Below, one piece after another: positions 1 through 8,777 of a stretch of 64,000 nucleotides of DNA. Origin of the DNA: Spartobacteria bacterium (GTDB lineage Bacteria; Verrucomicrobiota; Verrucomicrobiia; Chthoniobacterales; Chthoniobacteraceae); NCBI GenBank assembly GCA_021324395.1, contig JAJPJG010000043.1, forward strand, positions 1 through 64,000, in the 5' to 3' direction. The stretch's first letter is position 1, and each line of letters starts with the position of its first letter. The notes under the pieces are model-generated. The model did no database searches. It was not told the origin of the DNA and saw nothing but the letters and a program-made list of their open reading frames with translations. Position numbers and translations under genes: made by a program.

Positions 1-204
<204 letters not shown>

Positions 205-222
205 TTTACTTTTTCTATTAAC

Positions 223-252
223 CCGCTGCTGCAGCAAAAACTGCAGCAGCGG
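223..252 (+). other. Hairpin in the 23S-5S spacer (probable pre-rRNA processing stem)
   Basis: A perfect 12-bp inverted repeat (CCGCTGCTGCAG and its complement) with a six-base loop lies about 20 bases after the 23S end. It has no T-run after it, so it is more likely a processing or folding element of the pre-rRNA spacer than a terminator. The rest of the 230-bp spacer (205-435) holds nothing else I recognise. Confidence 0.5.
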
Positions 253-435
253 CAAATAGAGAGAAATGACTTTAACAAAACTTAGCCTTACTGTTTGATC
301 TCCCTGTATGTAGATGTCAGAGAACCATTGGTTCTTTGTAAAATGACAACGCCGGTCGCTAGTGATCTGGTGAATCTGAGAGTAGTTCTGCCCCCAGAAC
401 CCTCCCACAGGATTCTAAACTCGGATTCGCCAGAT

Positions 436-552
436 CTCTGGTGATCCTAGCGCAGTGGCACCACCCGTTCCCATTTCGAACACGGAAGTGAAACGCTGCA
501 GCCCCGATGGTAGTGCATCTCTAGGGTGTGCGAGAGTAGGACGTTGCCAGTA
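436..552 (+). rRNA. rrf: 5S ribosomal RNA
   Basis: The sequence carries the 5S landmarks in order: a TAGCGCAGTGGCACCACC helix region, CCCATTTCGAACACGGAAGTG (conserved CGAAC and GAAGTGAAACGC), CCGATGGTAGT and GCGAGAGTAGG, closed by terminal pairing of TCTGGTGA with GTTGCCAG. The ends are set by that terminal helix and could shift by two or three bases. A terminator follows immediately. Confidence 0.93.
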
Positions 553-556
553 TTAT

Positions 557-595
557 GGCCCAGCTTGTTGGAAACAATGAGCTGGGCCTTTTTTT
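557..595 (+). terminator. Intrinsic terminator of the rRNA operon
   Basis: GGCCCAGCT and AGCTGGGCC form a perfect 9-bp GC-rich stem around a 14-base loop, followed by seven T. The T tail touches the stop codon of the converging KTSC gene, so the same hairpin may also end that transcript from the other side. Confidence 0.88.
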
Positions 596-803
596 ATTCC
601 AAGTGGATGCATTCAAATTGAGCCTTCATACTATTCCAATAAATCCCCTTTGAGTCGGCGTTCACAAGCTCATCAAAAATCTGCCGCGAAACATTGAGGT
701 ATTTGTATAATCCCCCTTTGCGATACCTCATCAAAAGCGTGCGTCTGCGATTGCTATAAAACACCTCATCGATCGCCGTAGAGTCGAACTTCACATGCTC
801 CAT
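594..803 (-). CDS. KTSC domain-containing protein
   Basis: This 69-residue protein matches the small KTSC-domain family: an N-terminal VKFDSTAIDEVFYSNRRRTL strand pair, a central RKGGLYKYLNV, an FDELVNADSKG helix and the SKGIYWN end that is typical of the family. KTSC domains occur alone or fused to lysyl-tRNA synthetase-like and nuclease proteins; their function is not settled. It stands alone, convergent to the rRNA operon, with its stop codon inside the T-run of the rrn terminator. The family call rests on pattern recognition of the motif order. Confidence 0.75.
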   Translation of the reverse strand: MEHVKFDSTAIDEVFYSNRRRTLLMRYRKGGLYKYLNVSRQIFDELVNADSKGIYWNSMKAQFECIHLE

Positions 804-854
804 GCTAATGTTTCGAAAGCAAACGATTCAGCGGTGTTCTTTTAAATAGCTCGC

Positions 855-1535
855 ATGTTGCCTCTCTACGACGACCAGCCCACAAAACGCTTCCCCGGGC
901 TCACAATTCTCCTCATCGCGCTCAACGTCTGGATCTTCGTCTCCTGGCAGCTCCGTGTGGGTATTGACCGTTCCGTGATGCTAGCCGCACTGGTTCCGGC
1001 GGAAATCACCCATGGCGCGTCGCTCGACTACTCGATCGCCCACATGCTCGCTTCCATGTTCATGCACGGAAGCTGGATGCATCTCATCGGCAATATGTGG
1101 TTCATGTGGATTTTTGGAAACAATATCGAGGACGCCACGGGCCATTTCCGATTCATCATTTTTTACCTCATCTGCGGCTTCGCAGCCGATGCCGCGTTCA
1201 TCGCCTTTTCGCCAAATTCAAACGTGCCAATGATCGGCGCGAGCGGTGCCGTGAGCGGCGTGCTCGGGGCGTATCTCGTGCTTCATCCACAGGCGCGCGT
1301 TACCACGCTCATTCCGCTTGGCATTTTCACGCGGCTGATCGAACTGCCGGCATTCCTCTTTTTGCTTCTGTGGATCGCCCTGCAAGTGCTCTCGCAGCTC
1401 GCATCGCAAGTCCCCGAGCGACATCAAGGCGGCGGCGTTGCCTACCTCGCGCACATCGGCGGGTTTTTAGCCGGACTGATCCTGATTTTTTTCTTTCAAA
1501 AAGGGGGACGCTCTCGTTCAGTCAACCGTTACTAA
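855..1535 (+). CDS. Rhomboid family intramembrane serine protease
   Basis: This 226-residue integral membrane protein is a rhomboid protease, which cleaves substrate transmembrane helices within the inner membrane. The catalytic dyad is present: GASG with Ser130 in a GASGAVSGVLG helix, and His200 in YLAHIGGFLAG. The HxxxN element (His76 to Asn80 in MHLIGNMWF), which helps form the oxyanion site, is also intact. About six hydrophobic segments are visible (roughly 14-32, 62-90, 98-118, 126-145, 163-184, 197-214), the basic six-helix bacterial core. The start is the ATG after TAAATAGCTCGC; no strong ribosome site is visible. It is followed six bases later by a dehydrogenase on the same strand. 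Confidence 0.93.
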   Translation: MLPLYDDQPTKRFPGLTILLIALNVWIFVSWQLRVGIDRSVMLAALVPAEITHGASLDYSIAHMLASMFMHGSWMHLIGNMWFMWIFGNNIEDATGHFRFIIFYLICGFAADAAFIAFSPNSNVPMIGASGAVSGVLGAYLVLHPQARVTTLIPLGIFTRLIELPAFLFLLLWIALQVLSQLASQVPERHQGGGVAYLAHIGGFLAGLILIFFFQKGGRSRSVNRY

Positions 1536-1541
1536 ATTAGA

Positions 1542-2657
1542 ATGGCGCGCAAACCTCGCAAAAACATTGGCATTATCGGGCTCGGCATCATCGGCACACG
1601 CGTCGCCGCGACGCTGCGGGCGAAAGGTTTCCACGTTTACGTCTGGAACCGCACGCCGAAAGCCGCACCGAACTTCCTCGGTTCGCCGTCGACGCTCGCG
1701 GAATTTTGCGACGTTATTCAGCTTTTCGTCGCCGACGCGCAGGCGTTGTTCGATGTGCTCGACGCGATGGAAGGAAAACTCAACGAAAATCACACGGTAA
1801 TTTGCAGCGCTACCGTCGGTCCGGAAGCAACGATCGAAGCGGCGAAGCTCGTCGAAGAACACGGCGCAAAATTTCTGGACGCCCCCTTCACCGGCAGCAA
1901 AGACGCAGCGGCGAACGGCCAGCTTGTTTACTACATCGGCGGCGAGGACGAAGTGTTTCGCGGTGTCGCCCCGATGCTGGAAGCGAGCAGCAAAGCGATC
2001 GTTAAAATTGGCGCAGTCGGCCAGGCTGCGACGGTAAAAGTCGCGACGAACGTCATGGCCGCGGTCAACATCCAGACGCTCGCCGAGGCGCTGGCCATCG
2101 TTAAACAATCCGGTGTGCCCGCCGACATCATGGCCGATGCGCTCGAGCACCATGGCGTCCGCTCCGCGCTGCTCGACATGAAACTCGGTAAAATGATTCA
2201 CGGCGATTATGAGCCGCATTTTACCGTGAAGCACATGTTTAAAGACGTGCAGCTAGCCATCCACATTGCGAATTCGCTGGAAATCGATGTGCCCGCGACG
2301 ACGGCGACGGCTGGCGTGATGTTCGGTGCGCTGAATCGTGGATGGGCCGATCTCGACTACTCTGCGCTTGCGAAAGTTTACGAATCGGAAACCGACGAGC
2401 CTTCAAAACCTGCGGTGAAGGCCGAACCCAAAGCCGAAATTCCGTTGCCAAAAGCCGCCGAGTCGGAGCCGGCGAAAGAAACGCTCGGTGTGATTTCGCC
2501 TGTGCGAGCGGAAGAAATCGAACCGCTCAAAAATGGCCAGAACAAAGTCGCTGCAATGGAAACGAAAAACGGCGACAGCCCGAAAAACGAAGAAAAGAAG
2601 CCGTTCCCAGCCGCTTTCAATCACATCCGCCGCTGGTTTGGCGCGGACGTGAGTTGA
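1542..2657 (+). CDS. NAD(P)-dependent oxidoreductase, 3-hydroxyisobutyrate dehydrogenase-like
   Basis: The first 290 residues form a beta-hydroxyacid dehydrogenase. The N-terminal Rossmann fold has the dinucleotide motif GIIGLGIIG (10-18) with an R-rich NADP-type loop VWNRTPKA near 35-41. The substrate-binding DAPFTGSKDAAANG lies at 113-126, and the catalytic lysine is probably Lys166 in GQAATVKVATN, followed by FKDVQLA. Such enzymes reduce or oxidise short hydroxy acids or semialdehydes in the cytoplasm; the true substrate cannot be told. Unusually, about 80 extra residues follow (290-371), rich in Lys, Glu, Pro and Ala, then a basic PFPAAFNHIRRWFG end; this tail is not part of the family. 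It lies four bases before ygfZ, so probably one transcript. Confidence 0.87.
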   Translation: MARKPRKNIGIIGLGIIGTRVAATLRAKGFHVYVWNRTPKAAPNFLGSPSTLAEFCDVIQLFVADAQALFDVLDAMEGKLNENHTVICSATVGPEATIEAAKLVEEHGAKFLDAPFTGSKDAAANGQLVYYIGGEDEVFRGVAPMLEASSKAIVKIGAVGQAATVKVATNVMAAVNIQTLAEALAIVKQSGVPADIMADALEHHGVRSALLDMKLGKMIHGDYEPHFTVKHMFKDVQLAIHIANSLEIDVPATTATAGVMFGALNRGWADLDYSALAKVYESETDEPSKPAVKAEPKAEIPLPKAAESEPAKETLGVISPVRAEEIEPLKNGQNKVAAMETKNGDSPKNEEKKPFPAAFNHIRRWFGADVS

Positions 2658-2661
2658 GCGC

Positions 2662-3579
2662 ATGAACCGCGCGGAAACTTACGCTCAGGCAAAAGAGCGC
2701 GGCGCGGTGATTGATTTTTCCGCGCGCGCGAAATGGCGCGTCAACGGCGCCGATCGCGTCCGTTTCATCAATGGCCAGGTCAGCAACGACGTGCGCAAAC
2801 TCGCGTCGGATCGCGCCATTCACGCGTGCGTGATGACGGTCAAAGGCAAAATGTCGGGCGACGTTTTCATTTCATCCGATGCCGACAGCTTGTTCCTCGA
2901 TGCCGAAGCTTCGCTGCGCGAAACCCTGGCCGCGCGACTCGAGCGCTACATCATTTCCGACGACGTCACGATTGCCGATGCCACAGACGATATGTGTTTG
3001 TTTCACATCGCGATCGGTGCGGCGAAATTGCTTCCGCCGGAAATAACGGACGTGCGACAAATCTCAGCGATCCGTTTCTGCCATCCCGGAATAGACCTGC
3101 TCGCGCCAGCATCGCGACGCGATGAACTTTGGCAGCAGCTCGGTGAAATTTTCGTGCAGGCCGATGACGAACTCGCTGACACCTTCCGCATCGAAGCCGG
3201 CGTGCCGCGTTGGGGCGCGGAGCTCGATGAAGACACGATTCCCGTCGAAGCCGGCCTCGACAAAACCGCGATCGATTACCACAAGGGCTGCTACATCGGG
3301 CAGGAAATCATCTCGCGGCTAAAAAGCATCGGCCACGTCAACCGCCAGTTGCGCGGCTTTGTTTCCGCGGCGCAGCTTTCCGCAGGCATGGAGCTGTTCG
3401 CGCCCGGCAGCGACAAGGCCGCGGGCCGCCTCACTGGCGCCGCGTGGAGTTTTGGATTGGAAAAATTTGCCGCGCTCGGCTATCTCAAGCGCGGCGTCGA
3501 TTCCCACACGCTCGACGCCCGCGCCGCGGACGGCGCTGCGTGCGAAGTCGAAGTCCGAGAACTGCCCTTGATCCCATGA
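2662..3579 (+). CDS. ygfZ: Folate-binding protein YgfZ
   Basis: This 305-residue protein belongs to the GcvT-like YgfZ family, which binds folate and helps assemble or repair certain Fe-S enzymes such as MiaB in the cytoplasm. The family signature KGCYIGQE is at 208-215, with the redox-active Cys210. The N-terminal part has the GcvT-like RVRFINGQVSNDV, and the VPRWGAELDEDTIPVEAGL segment precedes the signature, as is usual. Length fits the family. Its stop overlaps the start of the cyclophilin gene in an ATGA, which suggests translational coupling. Confidence 0.93.
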   Translation: MNRAETYAQAKERGAVIDFSARAKWRVNGADRVRFINGQVSNDVRKLASDRAIHACVMTVKGKMSGDVFISSDADSLFLDAEASLRETLAARLERYIISDDVTIADATDDMCLFHIAIGAAKLLPPEITDVRQISAIRFCHPGIDLLAPASRRDELWQQLGEIFVQADDELADTFRIEAGVPRWGAELDEDTIPVEAGLDKTAIDYHKGCYIGQEIISRLKSIGHVNRQLRGFVSAAQLSAGMELFAPGSDKAAGRLTGAAWSFGLEKFAALGYLKRGVDSHTLDARAADGAACEVEVRELPLIP

Positions 3580-4151
3580 AATCCATTTTGCTCACCCTGC
3601 TCGCTCTCGCCGCCCTCGTGCGCGGTGCAGCGGCCGATGATGTCGCGGTCATGAACATCCGCATCGATCACGAGAAAAAAATCGAGCGCGTGGTGCTCGA
3701 GTTTTACGAAGGCGACGCGCCGCAGACCGTTGCCAATTTCAAAAAACTCGCGCGCAAACATTTTTACAACGGCATCAACTTCCATCGCGTCTTCGCGCAC
3801 ACACTCGTGCAGGCGGGCGATCCGCTCAGCCTGAAACGCAACCGCTCCAAAGTCGGCACCGGCGGGCCCGGCTACACGCTGCCCGCGGAGATTCGCCGCA
3901 AACACACCGAAGGCGCCGTCGCCATGTCGCGCCTGCCCGACACCATCAACCCTTCGCGTCGCTCCAGCGGAAGTCAGTTTTACATTTGCTTAAAACCGAT
4001 GCCGGAACTCGATGGAAAATACACCGTCTTCGCGCACGTCATCGAGGGCATGGACGTGCTCGACAAAATCAGTGCGCAACCCGCCGACACGAACGACAAT
4101 CCGCTCGAGCACGTCACGATCAAATCCATCAAAATCCAGCCGCGCAGCTAG
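3576..4151 (+). CDS. Secreted cyclophilin-type peptidyl-prolyl isomerase
   Basis: A 191-residue cyclophilin that catalyses proline cis-trans isomerisation during protein folding. The start at the ATGA overlap with ygfZ gives a Sec signal peptide (MKSILLTLLALAALVRGAAA), so the enzyme probably works in the periplasm; a longer upstream reading would lose this signal. Core motifs are visible: TVANFKKLARKHFYNGINFHRV (active-site Arg in FHRV), AEIRRKHTEGAVAMSR, SSGSQFYICLKPMPELDGKYTVFAHV, with the usual W replaced by Y or F. Expression is likely coupled to ygfZ. Confidence 0.92.
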   Translation: MKSILLTLLALAALVRGAAADDVAVMNIRIDHEKKIERVVLEFYEGDAPQTVANFKKLARKHFYNGINFHRVFAHTLVQAGDPLSLKRNRSKVGTGGPGYTLPAEIRRKHTEGAVAMSRLPDTINPSRRSSGSQFYICLKPMPELDGKYTVFAHVIEGMDVLDKISAQPADTNDNPLEHVTIKSIKIQPRS

Positions 4152-4222
4152 GCCAGGGCCGCTGCGAAGAATCGCTTGCACCGCGCGAAAACGCGGATAT
4201 AAAAGCAAGCCCCTCAACTTTT

Positions 4223-4308
4223 GGGTAGGTTCCGGAGTGGCCAAACGGGGTGGACTGTAAATCCACTGGCTTACGCCTTCGCTGGTTCGAATCCAGCCCT
4301 GCCCACCA
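4223..4308 (+). tRNA. tRNA-Tyr (anticodon GTA)
   Basis: An 86-base class II tRNA with GGGTAGG/CCTGCCC acceptor stem, D arm, anticodon stem GTGGA/TCCAC with anticodon GTA at 4257-4259, a long variable arm, T arm GCTGG-TTCGAAT-CCAGC and an encoded CCA end. A long variable arm with GTA is what bacterial tRNA-Tyr has. Confidence 0.95.
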
Positions 4309-4334
4309 TTCCCGCCGGGGTCGCTGAGACCCAC

Positions 4335-4363
4335 GCTCCGGCTCATGTAAAACGAGCCGGAGC
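4335..4363 (+). other. Inverted repeat downstream of tRNA-Tyr
   Basis: A perfect 10-bp inverted repeat (GCTCCGGCTC and its complement GAGCCGGAGC) around a 9-base loop sits 26 bases after tRNA-Tyr. It could end the tRNA transcript, but no T-run follows, so a terminator call would be weak. Its right arm runs into the first copy of the tandem repeat that follows. Confidence 0.45.
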
Positions 4364-4483
4364 AGCTTTAAATGGGCGACGAGTAGGGTGAAGATGCCGC
4401 CGGATAGCTTTAAAATGCTGTCAGGGTAGGGTGAAAACCCGGTCAGATCGCTTTAAAACGAAGCCGGAGTAGGATGAAAACCG
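4357..4483. repeat. Three degenerate 42-43-bp tandem repeats
   Basis: Three imperfect direct copies begin at about 4357, 4400 and 4443. Each holds a GCTTTAAA core (4365, 4407, 4450; spacing 42 and 43) followed about 18-20 bases later by GTAGGGTGAA or GTAGGATGAA and then a GC-rich link. A partial fourth unit (CGGAGCGCT) follows at about 4487. No reading frame is kept, so this is non-coding. Confidence 0.7.
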
Positions 4484-4530
4484 CGTCGGAGCGCTACGGC
4501 GCGCACTGTATAGAACTACGCGAATAACGG

Positions 4531-5901
4531 CTAGCAATCGATGCCGACACCGGGGGTGGGGACGATGATTTCGCTTTTGGGGAGGTCTTCGGTGAGGGTC
4601 TGCCGGAACCACTCGACGGCGGGGACTTCGCCGTGGACGAGGATGATTTTCGCTGGGGCGACCTCGTTGATGTAGTCGCGGATGCTTTCGCGCGAGGCGT
4701 GGCCGCTGAAGTCGAAGCACTCGACGCGGGCGTTGAGCGGTTGCGGCGGCTGGGCGGCTTCGAGCGTGAGCGGGTCGCCGGGCCTGGCGAGGCGCAGCCG
4801 GCCGCCGGGTGATTTCGGGTCGGCGTATCCGACGAAGAAGATGGAGTGGGCGGCGTTGCTCATCATGCGCTGCGCGAAAACATTCGAGAGCGTCTTTTCC
4901 GTCATCATGCCGCTGGAGAGGGCGTAAATGCGGGAGGGTTTGATCGGCTCGTGGCCGCTGGATCTGCCGGCGATGACGAAGGGCGCGACGGCATCGAGGA
5001 TTTGCAGCTCGGGTTTGAGGCGCGGGGTGGATTGCGCGAGTTTGTCGTAAATCTCGGTGAGCTTCGTGCTGAGGCCGCCGATGTAGATCGGGACGTTCGG
5101 GAGATGGCCGCGCTTTTTCATCTCGTGAAACATCGCGAGCGTTTCCTGCGTTTTGCCGAGTGCGAAGAGCGGCATGAGGACCGCGCCGCCGCGCGCGAAC
5201 GCCTCCTTGAGCGCCTGCGCGAGCCGCTTCTGCTCGCCGGCGCGCGTGAAGCCGGGCGGCGTCTCGTGGTCGCCGCGCGTGGTCTCGATAATGAGCACGT
5301 CGATGTTCTCGGTCGGGAAACGCGCGGCGCGTGAGATGGCCTGATCCTTGAAATTGACGTCGCCGGTGTAGAAAACGCGAAGGCCTTCGCCGCGCATCAA
5401 GACGCCGACCGCGCCGAGCACGTGGCCGGCGTCGAAGAACTGGAACGTCAGCTCGGTGTCGTCATTCGTGCGCTCGCCGTCGCTGGTGAACCGCTGGTGG
5501 AGCGGCAATCCGCGCCAGCGTTTCGCGCAGAGATCGACTTCGCGATGCGTGAAGAGCGGGTAGTTTTGCAGGCCGAGTTCCTCACGCTGCCGCGTCATGA
5601 CATTGACGGAATTGTGCAGCATCACGTCGGCGAGATGACGCGTCGCTTCGCTCATGAAAACGAGCGCGCGCGGCTGGCGTCGCATCAGCAGCGGCAGCGC
5701 ACCGAGGTGGTCGTGATGCGCGTGCGAGAGGACGATCACATCCACGGAGTCGTCTGCGAGCAGCGCGAAATCGGGCAGCGCCTCATCGCCCACGTGCTCC
5801 GGGTGCATTCCGGAGTCGAGCACGATGCGTTTGCCGGCTATCTCGACGAGATAACAGTTCGCGCCGATCTCAACGCGGCGGGTAAGGTTCGTGAACTGCA
5901 T
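4531..5901 (-). CDS. Beta-CASP metallo-beta-lactamase fold RNase-like hydrolase
   Basis: This 456-residue cytoplasmic protein has a metallo-beta-lactamase domain with the zinc motif HAHHDH at 60-65, the later DAGHVLGAVGV and YTGDVNF metal ligands, and the inserted beta-CASP domain that marks nucleic-acid nucleases of the CPSF/YSH1 class. The typical ETTYG is ETTRGDHETPP here. The end has the RNA-specificity motifs FDFSGHAS and LVHGEVPA. Bacterial members are predicted RNA endo/exonucleases; the substrate is unknown. It is divergent from the DUF1800 gene with 48 bp between the two starts. Confidence 0.9.
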   Translation of the reverse strand: MQFTNLTRRVEIGANCYLVEIAGKRIVLDSGMHPEHVGDEALPDFALLADDSVDVIVLSHAHHDHLGALPLLMRRQPRALVFMSEATRHLADVMLHNSVNVMTRQREELGLQNYPLFTHREVDLCAKRWRGLPLHQRFTSDGERTNDDTELTFQFFDAGHVLGAVGVLMRGEGLRVFYTGDVNFKDQAISRAARFPTENIDVLIIETTRGDHETPPGFTRAGEQKRLAQALKEAFARGGAVLMPLFALGKTQETLAMFHEMKKRGHLPNVPIYIGGLSTKLTEIYDKLAQSTPRLKPELQILDAVAPFVIAGRSSGHEPIKPSRIYALSSGMMTEKTLSNVFAQRMMSNAAHSIFFVGYADPKSPGGRLRLARPGDPLTLEAAQPPQPLNARVECFDFSGHASRESIRDYINEVAPAKIILVHGEVPAVEWFRQTLTEDLPKSEIIVPTPGVGIDC

Positions 5902-5949
5902 TTAATGAAAATTCGGCAACTTTTAATGGTATGTGTGTTTAATTGAAAG

Positions 5950-7419
5950 ATGTTAACGCCGCTCCCCATACGGCAATGGGATATGACCAAAGCCGCGCAT
6001 CTGCTGAACCGCGCGGGCTTTGGAGGCTCGCCCGAACAGATCAAAGCGTTCTGTGAACTTGGCCTCGATGGCGCGGTAAAACAAGTGCTCAATGCCCCCG
6101 ACGATGCGGAACAGTTCCCCAAGCCGGCGTGGGCCGCGCCGCGGAACATGATGGAAATGCGGCAGCAACTGCAGGCGCTGCCGCAGGAGGAACGCCGCGA
6201 GAAATTTCAGATGATGCAGAAGGAGGAGCGCGGTAACGGGATCGACCTGATCGCATGGTGGCTCGACCGGATGACGCGCTCGCCAAATCCGTTTCGCGAG
6301 AAGATGACGCTTTTCTGGCACGGGCATTTCGCGACGAGCGTGCAGAAAGTGAAGCAGCCGTTTTTGATGTGGAAACAGAACGAGACACTGCGCGCAAGTG
6401 CGTTCGGCAACTTTGGCGCGATGGTGAAGGAAATGTCGCGTGACCCGGCAATGCTCATCTGGCTCGACACCCGCGAGAGCAAAAAAGAGCACCCGAACGA
6501 AAACTTTGCGCGCGAGTTGATGGAGCTCTTCACGCTCGGCATCGGCAATTACAGCGAAGACGACATCCAGCAGGCTGCGCGCGCTTTCACAGGCTACAAG
6601 ATGCACCCGGTCGACCAGACGTTTCGTTTCGCGCCAATGCAGCACGACGAGGGCGAGAAGAAATTTTTCGGCAAAACGGGAAATTTTAACGGCGACGACA
6701 TCATCGACATGATCCTCGAGAAGCCGCAGTGCGCGCGTTTTATCGCGAAGAAAATTTGGGAGTTCTACGGTTATGAAAGCCCGAAGCCGGCGATCGTTGA
6801 TGCGCTCGCGAACAGCTTCCGCGCGCAGAAATACGAGATCAAGCCGCTGATGAACGAGATTTTCCGCAGCGCGGAATTTTACTCAGCGGACGCGATCCGC
6901 ACGCAAGTGAAGTCGCCGGTGCAATGGGTCGTGCAGACGGTGAAAATTTTGGAGACCGAGTTGCCGCGCGGACAGGTTGTCATCAATGTGCTGCGGCAGC
7001 TCGGGCAAATTCCGTTCGCGCCGCCGAGTGTGAAAGGCTGGGACGGCGGCAAGGCGTGGATCACCACTTCGACGCTACTGCTGCGCTACAATCTCGCCAA
7101 TTTCGCGCTCGGCCGCGGGCCGATCAACATGCAGCGCGTGCGCAACGTCGCCGCGAACAAAAACATGAACCGGCCCGGCTTTGACGTGGAGAACCACACG
7201 CCGATCGATTTCGAGAAAATCGCGCCGAAGGAATTGCGGAGCGACTCGAAACGGCTGGTCGCGTATCTCGCGTTTCGCCTGTTCCAGAGCCCGCTCGGGC
7301 CGCGCGAATCGGAAAGCTTCATCGGATTCGTCGAGCAGCACAAAGACAACCTCGACGACGAAACCATCCGCGACCTGCTGCATCTGATGATGAGCACGCC
7401 GCAGTATCAATTGACATAA
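5950..7419 (+). CDS. DUF1800 domain-containing protein
   Basis: This 489-residue protein matches the DUF1800 family: an early HLLNRAGFGGSPEQI, then NPFREKMTLFWHGHFATS, the typical NENFARELMELFTLGIGNYSEDDIQ split over 494-550 bp of the gene, AARAFTGYK and VKGWDGGKAWI. DUF1800 genes almost always sit next to DUF1501 genes in Planctomycetota, Verrucomicrobiota and some Proteobacteria. The function is not established; export of the pair is assumed because the partner has a Tat signal. No signal peptide is visible here. The stop is one base before the next ATG, so the pair is surely one operon. Confidence 0.92.
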   Translation: MLTPLPIRQWDMTKAAHLLNRAGFGGSPEQIKAFCELGLDGAVKQVLNAPDDAEQFPKPAWAAPRNMMEMRQQLQALPQEERREKFQMMQKEERGNGIDLIAWWLDRMTRSPNPFREKMTLFWHGHFATSVQKVKQPFLMWKQNETLRASAFGNFGAMVKEMSRDPAMLIWLDTRESKKEHPNENFARELMELFTLGIGNYSEDDIQQAARAFTGYKMHPVDQTFRFAPMQHDEGEKKFFGKTGNFNGDDIIDMILEKPQCARFIAKKIWEFYGYESPKPAIVDALANSFRAQKYEIKPLMNEIFRSAEFYSADAIRTQVKSPVQWVVQTVKILETELPRGQVVINVLRQLGQIPFAPPSVKGWDGGKAWITTSTLLLRYNLANFALGRGPINMQRVRNVAANKNMNRPGFDVENHTPIDFEKIAPKELRSDSKRLVAYLAFRLFQSPLGPRESESFIGFVEQHKDNLDDETIRDLLHLMMSTPQYQLT

Positions 7420-7420
7420 C

Positions 7421-8758
7421 ATGAGCGACCACGACCACATCATCGAACCCCACACGCGCACGCTGCACACGCGGCGTGAGTTCATGCGCACATCGATGCT
7501 TGGAGCCGCAGCGGCGTGGACACTGCCGGTATTCCTGCAGAAGACTTTCCTCACGCTCGACGCAATGGCTGCCGACTCGGCGATCCAGTCCGCGACGGGA
7601 AAAGACGGAACGATCCTCGTTGTTTTACAGCTTGCAGGTGGTAACGACGGGTTAAATACCGTTGTGCCGTGGGCGGATGACGCGTATTACAAGGCGCGCC
7701 CGGTCATCGGCATCAAATCCGACGCGGTGCTGAAGGTGAACGACTACATGGGCCTGAACCCGAAGCTCGCCGGGCTGAAGTCGCTCTACGACGAGGGACA
7801 TCTCTCGATCCTCCAGGGCGTCGGTTATCCGAACCCGAATCGCTCGCATTTTCGCTCGACCGAAATCTGGCAGACCGGCTCGGATGCGGACAGAAACGAG
7901 AGCTACGGCTGGCTCGGGAAATATTTCGATAGCTGCTGCAAAGGCGCGGATCCGACGGTCGGCGTCGCAATCGGCAACGAATTGCCGCAATCGTTCACGT
8001 CGCCTCACCCAACCGGCGTGTCGTTTTCGCGACCGGAGCAATATCGCTGGATGAACAATGATCGCACCGGCGACACCGACGCGCTTTTCCGCGAACTCAA
8101 TTCGCCCGAGCAATCCGCAGACACGAACGCCGGCGGCTCGATCGGCATGATCGGCGGCGCGAAACAGAAAACCGGCGGGAGCACGCTCGACTTTTTGCAG
8201 CGGACCGCGCTCGACGCACAGATGAGCAGCGACAAGGTCCTCGAGATCGCGCGCAAATACAAAGCGAGCGTCGATTATCCGCACAGCCCGCTTGCCGACA
8301 GCCTCAATCTCGTCGCGCGGATGATCGCCGGCGGGCTCGCGACGCGTGTTTACTACGTGTCACAAGGCGGCTATGACACGCACACCAACGAAGCGCCGAC
8401 GCACGAGCGCCTGATGGGCGAGCTCAACGACGCGCTCGCTGCGTTCGCGAAAGATTTGCAGGCGCAGGGAAATTTCCAGCGCGTGATGCTGATGACGTTC
8501 AGCGAATTCGGCCGTCGCGTTACGCAAAACGCGAGCAACGGCACCGATCACGGCGCAGCCGCGCCGATGTTCGTGATGGGCGGCGCGGTCAAAGCCGGCG
8601 TGTTTGGAAAATATCCGAGCCTCACCGAACTCAACGCTGGCGACCTTATTTACAACGTCGATTTCCGCAGCGTTTACGCGACGGTTTTGGAAAAGTGGCT
8701 TCGCGCGCCGAGCAAACAGGTGCTTGGAAAAGCGTTCCCGCTTTTACCAATCATCTGA
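7421..8758 (+). CDS. DUF1501 domain-containing protein (Tat-exported)
   Basis: A 445-residue partner of the DUF1800 protein. A twin-arginine signal, HTRREFMRTSMLGAAAAW (Arg18-Arg19), indicates folded export, which is usual for DUF1501. Family motifs: LVVLQLAGGNDGLNTVVP near 69-85, YPNPNRSHFRSTEIWQTG, YDTHTNEAPTHERLMGELNDALAAF split across the middle, FSEFGRRVTQNASNGTDHGAAAPMFVMGG in the last third. The family has an alkaline-phosphatase-like core fold by distant relation; activity is unknown. The gene follows DUF1800 by one base. Confidence 0.93.
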   Translation: MSDHDHIIEPHTRTLHTRREFMRTSMLGAAAAWTLPVFLQKTFLTLDAMAADSAIQSATGKDGTILVVLQLAGGNDGLNTVVPWADDAYYKARPVIGIKSDAVLKVNDYMGLNPKLAGLKSLYDEGHLSILQGVGYPNPNRSHFRSTEIWQTGSDADRNESYGWLGKYFDSCCKGADPTVGVAIGNELPQSFTSPHPTGVSFSRPEQYRWMNNDRTGDTDALFRELNSPEQSADTNAGGSIGMIGGAKQKTGGSTLDFLQRTALDAQMSSDKVLEIARKYKASVDYPHSPLADSLNLVARMIAGGLATRVYYVSQGGYDTHTNEAPTHERLMGELNDALAAFAKDLQAQGNFQRVMLMTFSEFGRRVTQNASNGTDHGAAAPMFVMGGAVKAGVFGKYPSLTELNAGDLIYNVDFRSVYATVLEKWLRAPSKQVLGKAFPLLPII

Positions 8759-8777
8759 CCGCTCGGCGCGCTCGTTT

